Assembly: GCA_029256665.1 (NCBI GenBank)
Contig: JAQSXN010000053.1
Location: 1 to 11,869 of the forward strand
Length of the DNA: 11,869 nt
Reading direction: 5' to 3'
Source of the DNA: Paenibacillus sp.
Lineage (GTDB): Bacteria; Bacillota; Bacilli; Paenibacillales; Paenibacillaceae
This document shows positions 5,866-11,307 of this stretch, piece after piece (positions within the stretch are counted from its first letter, which is position 1; each line of letters starts with the position of its first letter). The notes under the pieces are model-generated. The model made no database searches and was not told the DNA's origin. It saw only the letters and a list, made by a program, of their open reading frames with translations. A program made the position numbers and the translations under genes.

Positions 5866-6253
5866 CTCCCAGGCGAACGGATCGTTCCGACTGCAGGCTT
5901 CCTCGTGGTTGATTCCACTGGTTTCTTCGCCAGTCGCTTGCAGCGTTATTTCCCATTATTTTATCAGAATACTCTTCCCTTTGAAACCCATGTACTGAAC
6001 GGATATTTTTCACCTTCGTGCCGATCTTGACGACCAACGACGTGCCCTTTACTTTCAAATCCTTGATGACGGTCACCGAATCGCCGTCCCGAAGCGCGTT
6101 TCCGTTCGCGTCCTTCACGATTTTTTCGTCTTCGCCGCCTTCGAGGGGCGCACCCGGGTTCCATTCGTGCGCGCACTCCGGACAGACAAGCATATCTCCG
6201 TCCTCGTAAACGTAAGGCGAACCGCATTGCGGACAGGCTGGTAAAGTCGACAT
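5840..6253 (-). CDS. yjdM: YjdM/PhnA-type zinc-ribbon protein with aberrant, probably frameshifted C-terminus
   Basis: The first 87 residues match the YjdM (formerly PhnA) family. They have a zinc ribbon with CPQC (Cys7, Cys10) and CPEC (Cys24, Cys27), then [43 protein letters not shown]. The cellular role of the family is unclear; it is not the phosphonoacetate hydrolase. After residue 87 the family's usual ending (GDHNIDCKIDGFG, LKSEFVKK) is missing. About 50 unrelated residues (RREEYSDK-type, Trp/Arg/Gln-rich) follow. From about residue 101 that tail translates the riboswitch upstream of folD. In the +1 frame the sequence reads [10 protein letters not shown] then TAA (5958-5956), which loosely resembles a family-like ending, so a frameshift or small deletion is likely. 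ATG 6253 is preferred (GGAG twelve bases upstream); an in-frame ATG at 6271 has no ribosome site. Confidence 0.7.
   Translation of the reverse strand: MSTLPACPQCGSPYVYEDGDMLVCPECAHEWNPGAPLEGGEDEKIVKDANGNALRDGDSVTVIKDLKVKGTSLVVKIGTKVKNIRSVHGFQREEYSDKIMGNNAASDWRRNQWNQPRGSLQSERSVRLGEVFVSAYV
5866..5943 (-). ncRNA. ZTP (pfl motif) riboswitch upstream of folD
   Basis: The minus-strand RNA carries the pfl/ZTP signature in order. P1 is CUGCA (5943-5939) pairing with UGCAG (5895-5891), continued by GC/GC. The conserved GACUGGCG follows (5935-5928). P2 is GUGG/CCAC (5918-5915 with 5908-5905). The junction GAGGAAGC (5904-5897) resembles the consensus GGGGAGC. A linker hairpin GAACG/CGUUC (5887-5883 with 5879-5875) follows, then CGCCUGGG (5875-5868). 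UGGCG and CGCC can form the known pseudoknot. Established knowledge: this class senses ZMP/ZTP, which builds up when 10-formyl-THF is short, and switches on genes such as folD, fhs, glyA and purH. The position before folD fits exactly. Confidence 0.88.
5958..5985 (-). promoter_or_regulatory. Candidate promoter for the riboswitch-folD transcript
   Basis: On the minus strand TTCAAA (5985-5980) and TAAAAT (5963-5958) are 16 bases apart. The -10 is preceded by TGA, an extended -10. Transcription would start near 5951, about eight bases before P1 of the aptamer. It lies inside the 3' part of the apparent yjdM frame, consistent with yjdM coding originally ending there. Confidence 0.5.
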
Positions 6254-6307
6254 GATGAGGGTAGTCTCCATTCGTTAGTTGATTGTTGCGATATGGCCTT
6301 GAGCCTA

Positions 6308-6337
6308 TTCATAAGCAGATGTAAACGCGCGTAACAA
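6308..6337 (-). promoter_or_regulatory. Weak candidate promoter for yjdM
   Basis: On the minus strand TTGTTA (6337-6332) and TATGAA (6313-6308) are 18 bases apart, each matching four of six consensus bases. It sits about 55 bases before the yjdM start at 6253. Nothing else is evident in this 88-base gap. Confidence 0.3.
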
Positions 6338-6341
6338 CGGG

Positions 6342-6932
6342 CTAAACGTCGTACCCGTTAATTCTCAGATGGGCATGGAATATCTCCTTGGACGATGGCA
6401 GACTGTCCTTGGCCGGCCAGCTGTCCGCATCCCAGATGCCGGAGGACTTAAGCGCGCGCGGACAATGGATAAAACATTCTTCCACTTCCACCACGATGCC
6501 GATCGTCGGCGCCTTCCCCCTCAGCGCCATCTCCTCGAGTACGGGGTGATCCCGGATGATGTGGGCTTTGCCGTTGACGCGCATGACCTCCTCCATGCCG
6601 GGAATGACAAATAACAGCCCCGCGTGGGGATTGCGCAAAATATTCGATAACGTATCCGTCCGCTTATTGCCGGGACGGTCCGGTATAATCAACTGGCACT
6701 CGCCAACGACGCGTACGAAGCCCGGTTCGTCGCCGCGCGGGGATACGTCGCATTGCCCGTTCTCGTTCGAGGAAGACACGAACACCATCGGCGACTGCGC
6801 GATATACGACCTGGCCTGTTCGTCGATCATCGAGATGCTCTTCAACACGACCGCTTCATGCGGCGTGCCCACCAGCTCCCTAAGCTCCTCCAGCGAACCG
6901 ACCAGATGCCGCGAAATGTCCAATTTCTCCAT
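6342..6932 (-). CDS. PPOX-type FMN-binding protein (pyridoxamine 5'-phosphate oxidase-like)
   Basis: A 196-residue split-barrel flavoprotein. Its marks are ARSYIAQSPMVFVSSS (40-55), CDVSPRGDEPGFV (61-73), IPDRPGNKRTDTLSNIL (83-99) and HCPRALKSSGIW (156-167). These resemble the MSMEG_1061 / DUF-type PPOX subfamily rather than true PdxH. Members bind FMN or F420 and reduce or bind small molecules; the substrate is not known here. ATG 6932 is chosen because AAAGGAG sits six bases upstream. An in-frame extension to 6980 lacks a ribosome site. A candidate promoter at 6979-7008 and the terminator of the preceding gene make this a separate transcription unit. Confidence 0.88.
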   Translation of the reverse strand: MEKLDISRHLVGSLEELRELVGTPHEAVVLKSISMIDEQARSYIAQSPMVFVSSSNENGQCDVSPRGDEPGFVRVVGECQLIIPDRPGNKRTDTLSNILRNPHAGLLFVIPGMEEVMRVNGKAHIIRDHPVLEEMALRGKAPTIGIVVEVEECFIHCPRALKSSGIWDADSWPAKDSLPSSKEIFHAHLRINGYDV

Positions 6933-6978
6933 TTTGTTCTCCTTTGCCCCAGTGTATTGGCGATTAGGCCTTTGCTCC

Positions 6979-7008
6979 ATGCTACCGCAGTTGAAGGCAC
7001 ACTTTCAA
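6979..7008 (-). promoter_or_regulatory. Candidate promoter of the PPOX gene
   Basis: On the minus strand TTGAAA (7008-7003) and TAGCAT (6984-6979) are 18 bases apart. The spacer end carries an inverted repeat TTGAA (6991-6995) / TTCAA (7004-7008) overlapping the -35, a possible regulator site. It lies between the upstream terminator and the gene start. Confidence 0.45.
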
Positions 7009-7030
7009 CGATTGTCGGCTCTTTTATAGC

Positions 7031-7060
7031 AAAAAAAAAAAGCCTTCCGAAGCGGAAGGC
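7031..7060 (-). terminator. Strong intrinsic terminator after the GyrI-like gene
   Basis: In minus-strand RNA, GCCUUCCG (7060-7053) and CGGAAGGC (7049-7042) form a perfect 8-bp stem with a three-base loop, followed by eleven Us (7041-7031). It begins eight bases after the stop of the GyrI-like gene at 7069. Confidence 0.95.
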
Positions 7061-7068
7061 CGTCTCTG

Positions 7069-7539
7069 TTAGCCCATGGCCGGCACGTAGATCTCGATCC
7101 GGCTATGTTCTTCTTCGAGCGAATGGATGTCGCTCCAATATTCGATATCGATCGGCCGCGGCCCTAATGTGCGGTTAATATAGTCGTAGGTTTCGCCGAT
7201 TCGGGATTCCGCGCCTTCATGGATAACCCTGTTATACCGGCAAGCCGGCAGCGTGTACGTCACCATGCCGTCAAGCTTATCGTCCAATGTCCGGACCTCG
7301 TAGGCAAACACATGTTGATAAGGGACATCGGGCGTCCAATGGCCATCCGTAGGGTAGATCTGAATCAAATACATGCCATCGCCGACCCGGCCCTCGACTT
7401 CCAGCTTGCGGTTGTCGAGCTCCTTGCGAAGCTTGCCCCCGATCTGCGTCTCCAACACGTTGTTAAGACTCGCCACAATAGAGAATCCAACTAGCTTAAC
7501 CTCGTCCCTCTCCAGCATTTCAACCCTACGATCGTCCAT
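7069..7539 (-). CDS. GyrI-like / effector-binding domain protein
   Basis: A 156-residue stand-alone protein with ATG 7539 and GGGAGGA about eight bases upstream. It begins MDDRRVEMLERDEVKLVGFS. The pattern is: an opening strand with ERDEVKLVGFS, a helix with LRKELDNR, a central DGMYLIQIYPTDGHWTPDVPYQHVFAYEV, and the ending RPIDIEYWSD followed by SRIEIYVPA. This is typical of GyrI-like small-molecule-binding domains (AraC-type effector-binding fold). The last strand, IEIYVPA, is especially characteristic. There is no DNA-binding domain, so it may be a ligand-binding or antidote-like protein; no ligand can be named. It has its own terminator, and a possible promoter at 7576-7605. Confidence 0.82.
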   Translation of the reverse strand: MDDRRVEMLERDEVKLVGFSIVASLNNVLETQIGGKLRKELDNRKLEVEGRVGDGMYLIQIYPTDGHWTPDVPYQHVFAYEVRTLDDKLDGMVTYTLPACRYNRVIHEGAESRIGETYDYINRTLGPRPIDIEYWSDIHSLEEEHSRIEIYVPAMG

Positions 7540-7575
7540 CTTTCATTCCTCCCAAATGGAAAATACATCCACTCC

Positions 7576-7605
7576 ATCATACCCGAATGTATGTTCCCTG
7601 GTAAA
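7576..7605 (-). promoter_or_regulatory. Candidate promoter of the GyrI-like gene
   Basis: On the minus strand TTTACC (7605-7600) and TATGAT (7581-7576) are 18 bases apart, about 37 bases before the gene start. The -10 is good; the -35 matches four of six. Confidence 0.4.
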
Positions 7606-7632
7606 GAAAAATCTAAACGGGAAACGCCCGTT
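7604..7632 (-). terminator. Intrinsic terminator of the ABC-F gene
   Basis: In minus-strand RNA, AACGGG (7632-7627) and CCCGUU (7621-7616) form a six-pair stem with a five-base loop, then UAGAUUUUUCUUU. The stop codon TAA (7633-7631) overlaps the start of the stem. Confidence 0.6.
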
Positions 7633-9556
7633 ATCCTTCCTGCTCTTCCATCCAACGCTCCATCAACGCATCCAGACGCTCGCGAAGAGCCTCTCGCTCC
7701 GCCCAGCTTCTCGCCATCCTTGACAACGAGTCCGCATCCTGTCCCGGCTCGCCGAGCTCGGCTTCCAGCTCGGCCATCCGACGTTCGGTCGCCGCGATGT
7801 CGGCTTCCAGCTTCCCGACGTTGGCGGAGCCTTTGACCTTGGAGCGCTCCCGCTCCGCGCCCTTCGGCTCGCGAACCGTACCGGGCCTTGCCAGACGCCG
7901 ATTGTCCGCCGCGCTGGATGCGGCAGCCCGCTTCCTCCCGCTCTCCGCCTTGTAATCGTCGAAGCTTCCGAGATAGACAGCGAGGCGCCCACTGTCCAGT
8001 TCCCATATTTTCTGCGCCAGCCGGTTCATTAGATACCTATCGTGCGTCACGATCAGAATCGTGCCGGGATAATCCTCCAATGCTTCCTCCAGCGCTTCCC
8101 TGGACGGGATATCCATGTGGTTCGTCGGCTCGTCAAGGATAAGCAGATTCGGTTTCTTAAGCACGAGAAGCGCCAGCCTGAGACGCGTCCATTCTCCTCC
8201 CGATAGCATTCGGACGGGTTTGAACACTTCCTTGCCATAGAACATGTAAGCAGCCAGCCGGCTTCGGGCCTCGCCCTCCTCCATGCCGGCTTGGATGCGG
8301 TAGTAGTCCAGAACGCTCTGTTCCGGATTCTCCGGCTGCTGCTGTTGAGCTAGATAGCCCACTTCGACTCTGGACCCTAGCCGCAGCTCGCCGCCATCCG
8401 TGGCGCATTCCCCCAACATGAGCTTCAGCAGCGTGGACTTGCCGGAGCCGTTGTCGCCGATCAGCATGACTCTCTCGCCATAATGCAGCTCGCCGGAGAT
8501 GCCGTTCAGCACAACCTTGGACCCGAAGCGTTTCTCCACTCCGTCGAACGAGACGACTTGCTTGCCCGATCGCTCGGTCAGCCGCAGCTCGAAATCCGCC
8601 TCCTTGCGGTCGATCGCGGGCCGCTTCAGCTTCTCCATCCGGTCTAGCGCTTTCTGCATGCTGGCCGCTCTTCGGAAGAACTTCCCGTTATCGCCGATTC
8701 GGCCCCATTCCAGCAGTTGCTTAATCGTCTCGCGCATTTTCTTAATGACTTTCTGCTGTTCCTGGTAATCGGCGAATTGGCGGAGGACCAGCTCCTCCTT
8801 CTCCTTGGCGTAGCCGCTGAAGTCCGCATGGAATACCGTCGACTCTCCGTCCTCCAGCTCTACGATCTTGGTGACGACCTTATCGAGAAAATACCGGTCA
8901 TGGGATACGATCAGACATGCCCCGGCATACCCGGGCAGATAATCCTCCAGCCATTCCACGGCGCTCATGTCGAGGTGGTTCGTCGGCTCGTCGAGCAGCA
9001 GCAGCTCGGGCTCTCTCAGCAGCTCCGAGGCTAAGCCGACCTTCGTCTTCTCCCCGCCGGAAAGCGAGACGTACGGGCGGGCATACCATTCGCGGGGGAT
9101 GCGCAAGCCGTCTGCGACGCCGTCGATTCGGGCGTCCAGCTCATAACCCCCGTCCCGCTCGAACCGTTCTTGCAGCTTTGCATATTCATCGAGCAAGGTT
9201 TCCAGCTGATCCGGGCCAAGCTCCGGCAATGACATCCGCGACTCCAGCAGCGTCATGCGATCGCGGCAATCCAGCAAGTCGCGGAAGCCGCTCTCGAGCA
9301 TCGCTCGAACTGTCGTGCCAGGGTCCATATCCGGTATTTGGCGCAAATAGCCGATGCGGGCGCTTTTGCTAATCGCGAGCATCCCCCCGTCCGGACTATC
9401 CAGCTTGGCAATCAAACGAAGCAAGGTCGTTTTGCCGCATCCGTTGCGGCCGACAAGCCCGGCCTTCTCGCCGTGATGCAGATCAAAGGTGACGTTCTCC
9501 AGCACGAGCTGGGCGGCGTTGTATTTTTTTAAGTTCTGGCAATTTATCGTTAACAT
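7631..9556 (-). CDS. ABC-F family ATPase (ribosome-associated / protection type)
   Basis: A 641-residue protein with two ATP-binding cassettes and no membrane segment. NBD1 has Walker A GRNGCGKTT (36-44), signature LSGGE (165-169), Walker B LLLLDEPTNHLD (185-196) and switch His219. NBD2 has Walker A GDNGSGKST (367-375), LSGGE (451-455), LLILDEPTNHMD (471-482) and His505. The linker at about 247-335 is the P-site tRNA-interaction motif that reaches the ribosome in this class; its tip is WGRIGDNGKFFRRAASMQKAL. A charged C-terminal extension (about 535-641) includes a coiled coil from about 581. ABC-F proteins act on ribosomes stalled by antibiotics or difficult peptides; the subfamily is not decidable here. 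ATG 9556 follows GAGGAGG. The long structured leader upstream suggests drug- or stall-responsive expression. Confidence 0.93.
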   Translation of the reverse strand: MLTINCQNLKKYNAAQLVLENVTFDLHHGEKAGLVGRNGCGKTTLLRLIAKLDSPDGGMLAISKSARIGYLRQIPDMDPGTTVRAMLESGFRDLLDCRDRMTLLESRMSLPELGPDQLETLLDEYAKLQERFERDGGYELDARIDGVADGLRIPREWYARPYVSLSGGEKTKVGLASELLREPELLLLDEPTNHLDMSAVEWLEDYLPGYAGACLIVSHDRYFLDKVVTKIVELEDGESTVFHADFSGYAKEKEELVLRQFADYQEQQKVIKKMRETIKQLLEWGRIGDNGKFFRRAASMQKALDRMEKLKRPAIDRKEADFELRLTERSGKQVVSFDGVEKRFGSKVVLNGISGELHYGERVMLIGDNGSGKSTLLKLMLGECATDGGELRLGSRVEVGYLAQQQQPENPEQSVLDYYRIQAGMEEGEARSRLAAYMFYGKEVFKPVRMLSGGEWTRLRLALLVLKKPNLLILDEPTNHMDIPSREALEEALEDYPGTILIVTHDRYLMNRLAQKIWELDSGRLAVYLGSFDDYKAESGRKRAAASSAADNRRLARPGTVREPKGAERERSKVKGSANVGKLEADIAATERRMAELEAELGEPGQDADSLSRMARSWAEREALRERLDALMERWMEEQEG

Positions 9557-9563
9557 GTGAGTT

Positions 9564-9580
9564 CCTCCTCATAATGGAGG
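9564..9580 (-). promoter_or_regulatory. Self-pairing ribosome site of the ABC-F gene
   Basis: In minus-strand RNA, CCUCC (9580-9576) can pair with GGAGG (9568-9564) around a seven-base loop. The GGAGG is the ribosome site of the ABC-F gene (spacing seven to ATG 9556). Pairing would hide it, adding possible translational control to the leader. Confidence 0.5.
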
Positions 9581-9636
9581 TCCTGCCTTCTCTTCGATCG
9601 ATGGCGCGCCCATCGCGGGCAACGCTTCAAATCCAT

Positions 9637-9670
9637 AAAAAAAGGACGCAGGGAAAATTCCCCACGTCCT
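9637..9670 (-). terminator. Leader terminator between the short ORF and the ABC-F gene
   Basis: In minus-strand RNA, AGGACG (9670-9665) pairs with CGUCCU (9648-9643). Across a small internal loop GGGG pairs with the UCCC side (9663-9660 with 9654-9651), and a U tract (9643-9637) follows. It starts about 20 bases after the short ORF stop and ends 80 bases before the ABC-F start. No convincing promoter lies in those 80 GC-rich bases, so ABC-F expression probably needs readthrough. Confidence 0.82.
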
Positions 9671-9690
9671 GTCCGTTCGATCCGTTCAGG

Positions 9691-9834
9691 TTAAGGTAGG
9701 AGCCTCTTCGCAATTTGTGGTATCGTATGGTCGATAATGGACAGACTTCTCCCGTCGCGCGCATAACCATGAACGATGCCAGCCATCGCGATCGGCAGCC
9801 GGCTTACTTGGGCGTTCACAAATTCCGAATTCAT
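9691..9834 (-). CDS. 47-codon leader ORF upstream of the ABC-F gene
   Basis: ATG 9834-9832 to TAA 9693-9691 encodes MNSEFVNAQVSRLPIAMAGI, continuing to IAKRLLP, 47 residues. It has a near-perfect ribosome site, AGGAGGTGA, ten bases upstream of ATG. I do not recognise the peptide; it has no clear signal, membrane segment or motif. It is followed by a terminator and then the ABC-F gene. Codons 30-32 (9746-9739, GUCUGUCC) could pair with GGACAGGAC (9674-9666), which forms the start of the terminator stem. It may be a regulatory leader peptide, as for vmlR- and vga-type genes, but leader peptides there are usually shorter. It may instead be an independent small gene. Confidence 0.65.
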   Translation of the reverse strand: MNSEFVNAQVSRLPIAMAGIVHGYARDGRSLSIIDHTIPQIAKRLLP

Positions 9835-9868
9835 CCTACCTTCACCTCCTCTTGACTCATTGGTTTAC

Positions 9869-9898
9869 AGTATACAACAGACTATGCCGCTCTCGCAA
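9869..9898 (-). promoter_or_regulatory. Candidate promoter for the leader ORF and ABC-F gene
   Basis: On the minus strand TTGCGA (9898-9893) and TATACT (9874-9869) are 18 bases apart. Transcription would start near 9862, about 28 bases before the leader ORF. This gives a leader of roughly 300 bases before the ABC-F start. Confidence 0.5.
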
Positions 9899-9961
9899 TG
9901 CGCGGAACGCCTATGAAAGGACCGGTAACGGCTACTGCGTGCCGCTCCCAGACTCCCGCGT

Positions 9962-10672
9962 CTACTTCGCCCCGGCCTCCGCCAGCAGCTTTTCAATCGC
10001 TTTGAACCCCCTGGAGCGAGCATGCTGCATAGGGGTTACGCCGTCACTGTCCGCCAAGTTAACGTCCGCTCCGTGTTCAATCAGCAATTGCACGGTCCGC
10101 ACCTGCTTCTCGTTTCCGTCGTTCAGAATGATGGCCTCCAATAACGCCGTCCAGCCCAGGTTATTGACATGGTCGACGTCGATGTCCGTAGCCGTCAACA
10201 GCTCCTCGACCACCTCCACGTAACCATGCTCCGATGCGGGAATCAAGGCGGTGCCCCCGTAACGGTTCGTAATGGCGGGATCGGCGCCTGCTTCTATTGT
10301 AAGCTTAAGAATCTCCAAATACCCCTCGGCGCCGGCATACAAAAACGGAGTGTTCTTCATTCCGTCCTGCAAATTGACGTCTGCTCCCGCTTCAATCAGA
10401 ACCTTGGCGGTTTCCACATCGTTATTATAGGTCGCGATCATCGCGGGCGTACGCCCTTCGGCATTCTGCGCATTGATGTTAGCGCCGCCCTCCACGAGTT
10501 GCCGCACCTTGTCGGTCTGACCGCTGCCAGCCGCTTGCAGCAGCTGCTCTTCTATTGTTCCCGCCACGTTGCCACTCTCCTTATTTGGTCCTTCCTTGCC
10601 TCTTCCTTCATTCCCCTGGCAGCCTTGCAGCAAGAGGAGGCAGCATGCCGCCGCGAGCATCCACTTCTTGAT
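9962..10672 (-). CDS. Ankyrin-repeat lipoprotein with apparent ATC start codon
   Basis: An exported lipoprotein with six ankyrin-like repeats. Starting at 10672-10670 (ATC), the product would be (M)KKWMLAAACCLLLLQGC, a textbook lipoprotein signal with lipobox LQGC. It is followed by a Gly/Glu/Lys-rich tether. Repeats of about 33 residues then run to the end; typical units are GRTPAMIATYNNDVETAKVL and IEAGADVNLQD. Ankyrin repeats bind protein partners; the partner is unknown. The start is odd. GGAGGT (10686-10681) is eight bases before the ATC but 20 bases before the first ATG (10660), and starting there would remove the two lysines of the signal peptide. The next upstream in-frame codons reach a TGA. 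It may be a true ATC start, a mutated ATG or a sequencing error. It follows the split small membrane gene by 23 bases. Confidence 0.82.
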   Translation of the reverse strand: MKKWMLAAACCLLLLQGCQGNEGRGKEGPNKESGNVAGTIEEQLLQAAGSGQTDKVRQLVEGGANINAQNAEGRTPAMIATYNNDVETAKVLIEAGADVNLQDGMKNTPFLYAGAEGYLEILKLTIEAGADPAITNRYGGTALIPASEHGYVEVVEELLTATDIDVDHVNNLGWTALLEAIILNDGNEKQVRTVQLLIEHGADVNLADSDGVTPMQHARSRGFKAIEKLLAEAGAK

Positions 10673-10695
10673 GCGGAATCACCTCCAACGATAAG

Positions 10696-10808
10696 CTATT
10701 CGAACAATCCCAGAATGCCATCCGGGAGCCACAGCGTCTTGACGACTATGACGACAATGAGCATCACGACGCAAGCGCGATGGTTTTGACCCGTTTGTCA
10801 CGGTTCAT
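10696..10808 (-). pseudogene. Small membrane protein gene split by a one-base shift (TGATG)
   Basis: GGAGGG, six bases before ATG 10808, begins MNRDKRVKTIALAS, then TGA (10766-10764). An ATG overlapping that TGA (10764-10762) opens MLIVVIVVKTLW and ends GILGLFE with TAG (10698-10696). Joined, the two make one roughly 37-residue protein with a basic N-terminus and one membrane segment, so a single lost base is the simplest explanation. The TGATG also allows stop-and-restart translation of two pieces, so the gene may still work. I do not recognise the family. It lies between a permease remnant and the ankyrin lipoprotein on the same strand. Confidence 0.55.
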
Positions 10809-10857
10809 GGATAACCCTCCATCGTTTTTGAATCCGGATCTTCTACTCGCGAACGCC

Positions 10858-11095
10858 CTACTTATCGAATCGCTGTCTGCCGTACACGAACAAGCAGGTC
10901 GCTCCCGAGAACGCCGTCCATGCTAGCAAACGGATGAATGGGCCCACAATGCTCCCCAAGCTGCCATCGCCGTGCAGCTCCGCGAACGCCACGACGAATT
11001 GCTGGGACGGCAACCAATGGATGATGGATGATGTTCATCAGGACGGGAATATCCATTTCGGGCGAATATAGGTCCGAATACAAAAAACGATAAAA
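10858..11095 (-). pseudogene. Remnant of an ABC-2-type permease C-terminus, frameshifted
   Basis: Upstream frame: LYSDLYSPEMDIPVLMNII. Downstream frame: HWLPSQQFVVAFAELHGDGS, GPFIRLLAWTAFSGATCLFV, then YGRQRFDK and TAG (10860-10858). The two read as one continuous membrane-protein C-terminus like that of ABC-2 permeases once one copy of a 7-bp tandem duplication (ATGGATG at 11017-11023 and 11024-11030) is removed. No upstream part of the permease or its ATPase is present; the frame closes with TAG at 11098-11096. It is therefore a truncated and frameshifted relic. The family call rests on pattern only. Confidence 0.55.
11017..11030. repeat. 7-bp tandem duplication ATGGATG x2
   Basis: ATGGATG at 11017-11023 is repeated exactly at 11024-11030. 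Removing one copy restores a continuous permease-like frame on the minus strand (MNIIHWLPSQQF). This is the likely inactivating event. Confidence 0.75.
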
Positions 11096-11132
11096 CTAAC
11101 AGCTTCTAATGGTTATTCTAACATGTTTAATC

Positions 11133-11174
11133 AAGCGTACGCTTTGCAACCTAAATTCCGTCTTAGCGCGCTAA
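11133..11174. promoter_or_regulatory. Pair of perfect 12-bp palindromes upstream of the siderophore-binding gene
   Basis: AAGCGTACGCTT (11133-11144) and TTAGCGCGCTAA (11163-11174) are each perfect palindromes. Their centres are 30 bases apart, about three helical turns, and the second ends 17 bases before the -35 at 11192. This suggests an upstream regulator site in addition to Fur. No regulator can be named. Confidence 0.45.
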
Positions 11175-11191
11175 CGTTCAAAAATTATTCA

Positions 11192-11220
11192 TTGACATCA
11201 CGGCCCAAAATCGATATAGT
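11192..11220 (+). promoter_or_regulatory. Strong sigma-A-type promoter of the siderophore-binding lipoprotein gene
   Basis: TTGACA (11192-11197, perfect) and TATAGT (11215-11220) are exactly 17 bases apart. Transcription would start near 11227, just before the Fur box. Confidence 0.85.
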
Positions 11221-11229
11221 TGTTGACGT

Positions 11230-11244
11230 TGATAATCATTATCA
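11230..11244. promoter_or_regulatory. Fur box (iron-dependent operator)
   Basis: TGATAATCATTATCA matches the Bacillus 7-1-7 Fur consensus TGATAATNATTATCA at every position. It lies directly downstream of the -10, over the first transcribed bases, so iron-loaded Fur should block transcription. Confidence 0.92.
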
Positions 11245-11307
11245 TGTTAAGGTCTGATTGCCCCACAGAAACTAGCTATTCTATATCACGATAAGGAAGG
11301 TACACAC

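Noticed and set aside
5784..5918. Upstream extension of the folD frame
   Set aside because: It reads through the terminator and aptamer; FolD similarity begins at MAKRL with a good ribosome site.
10862..11083. A 73-residue minus-strand protein from TTG 11083
   Set aside because: After the tandem duplication its frame turns Arg-rich and loses permease-like sequence; the adjacent frame continues it, so it is a broken gene.
11223..11250. TTGACG at 11223-11228 as a second -35
   Set aside because: No acceptable -10 lies 16-18 bases downstream; the TTGACA/TATAGT pair is much better.
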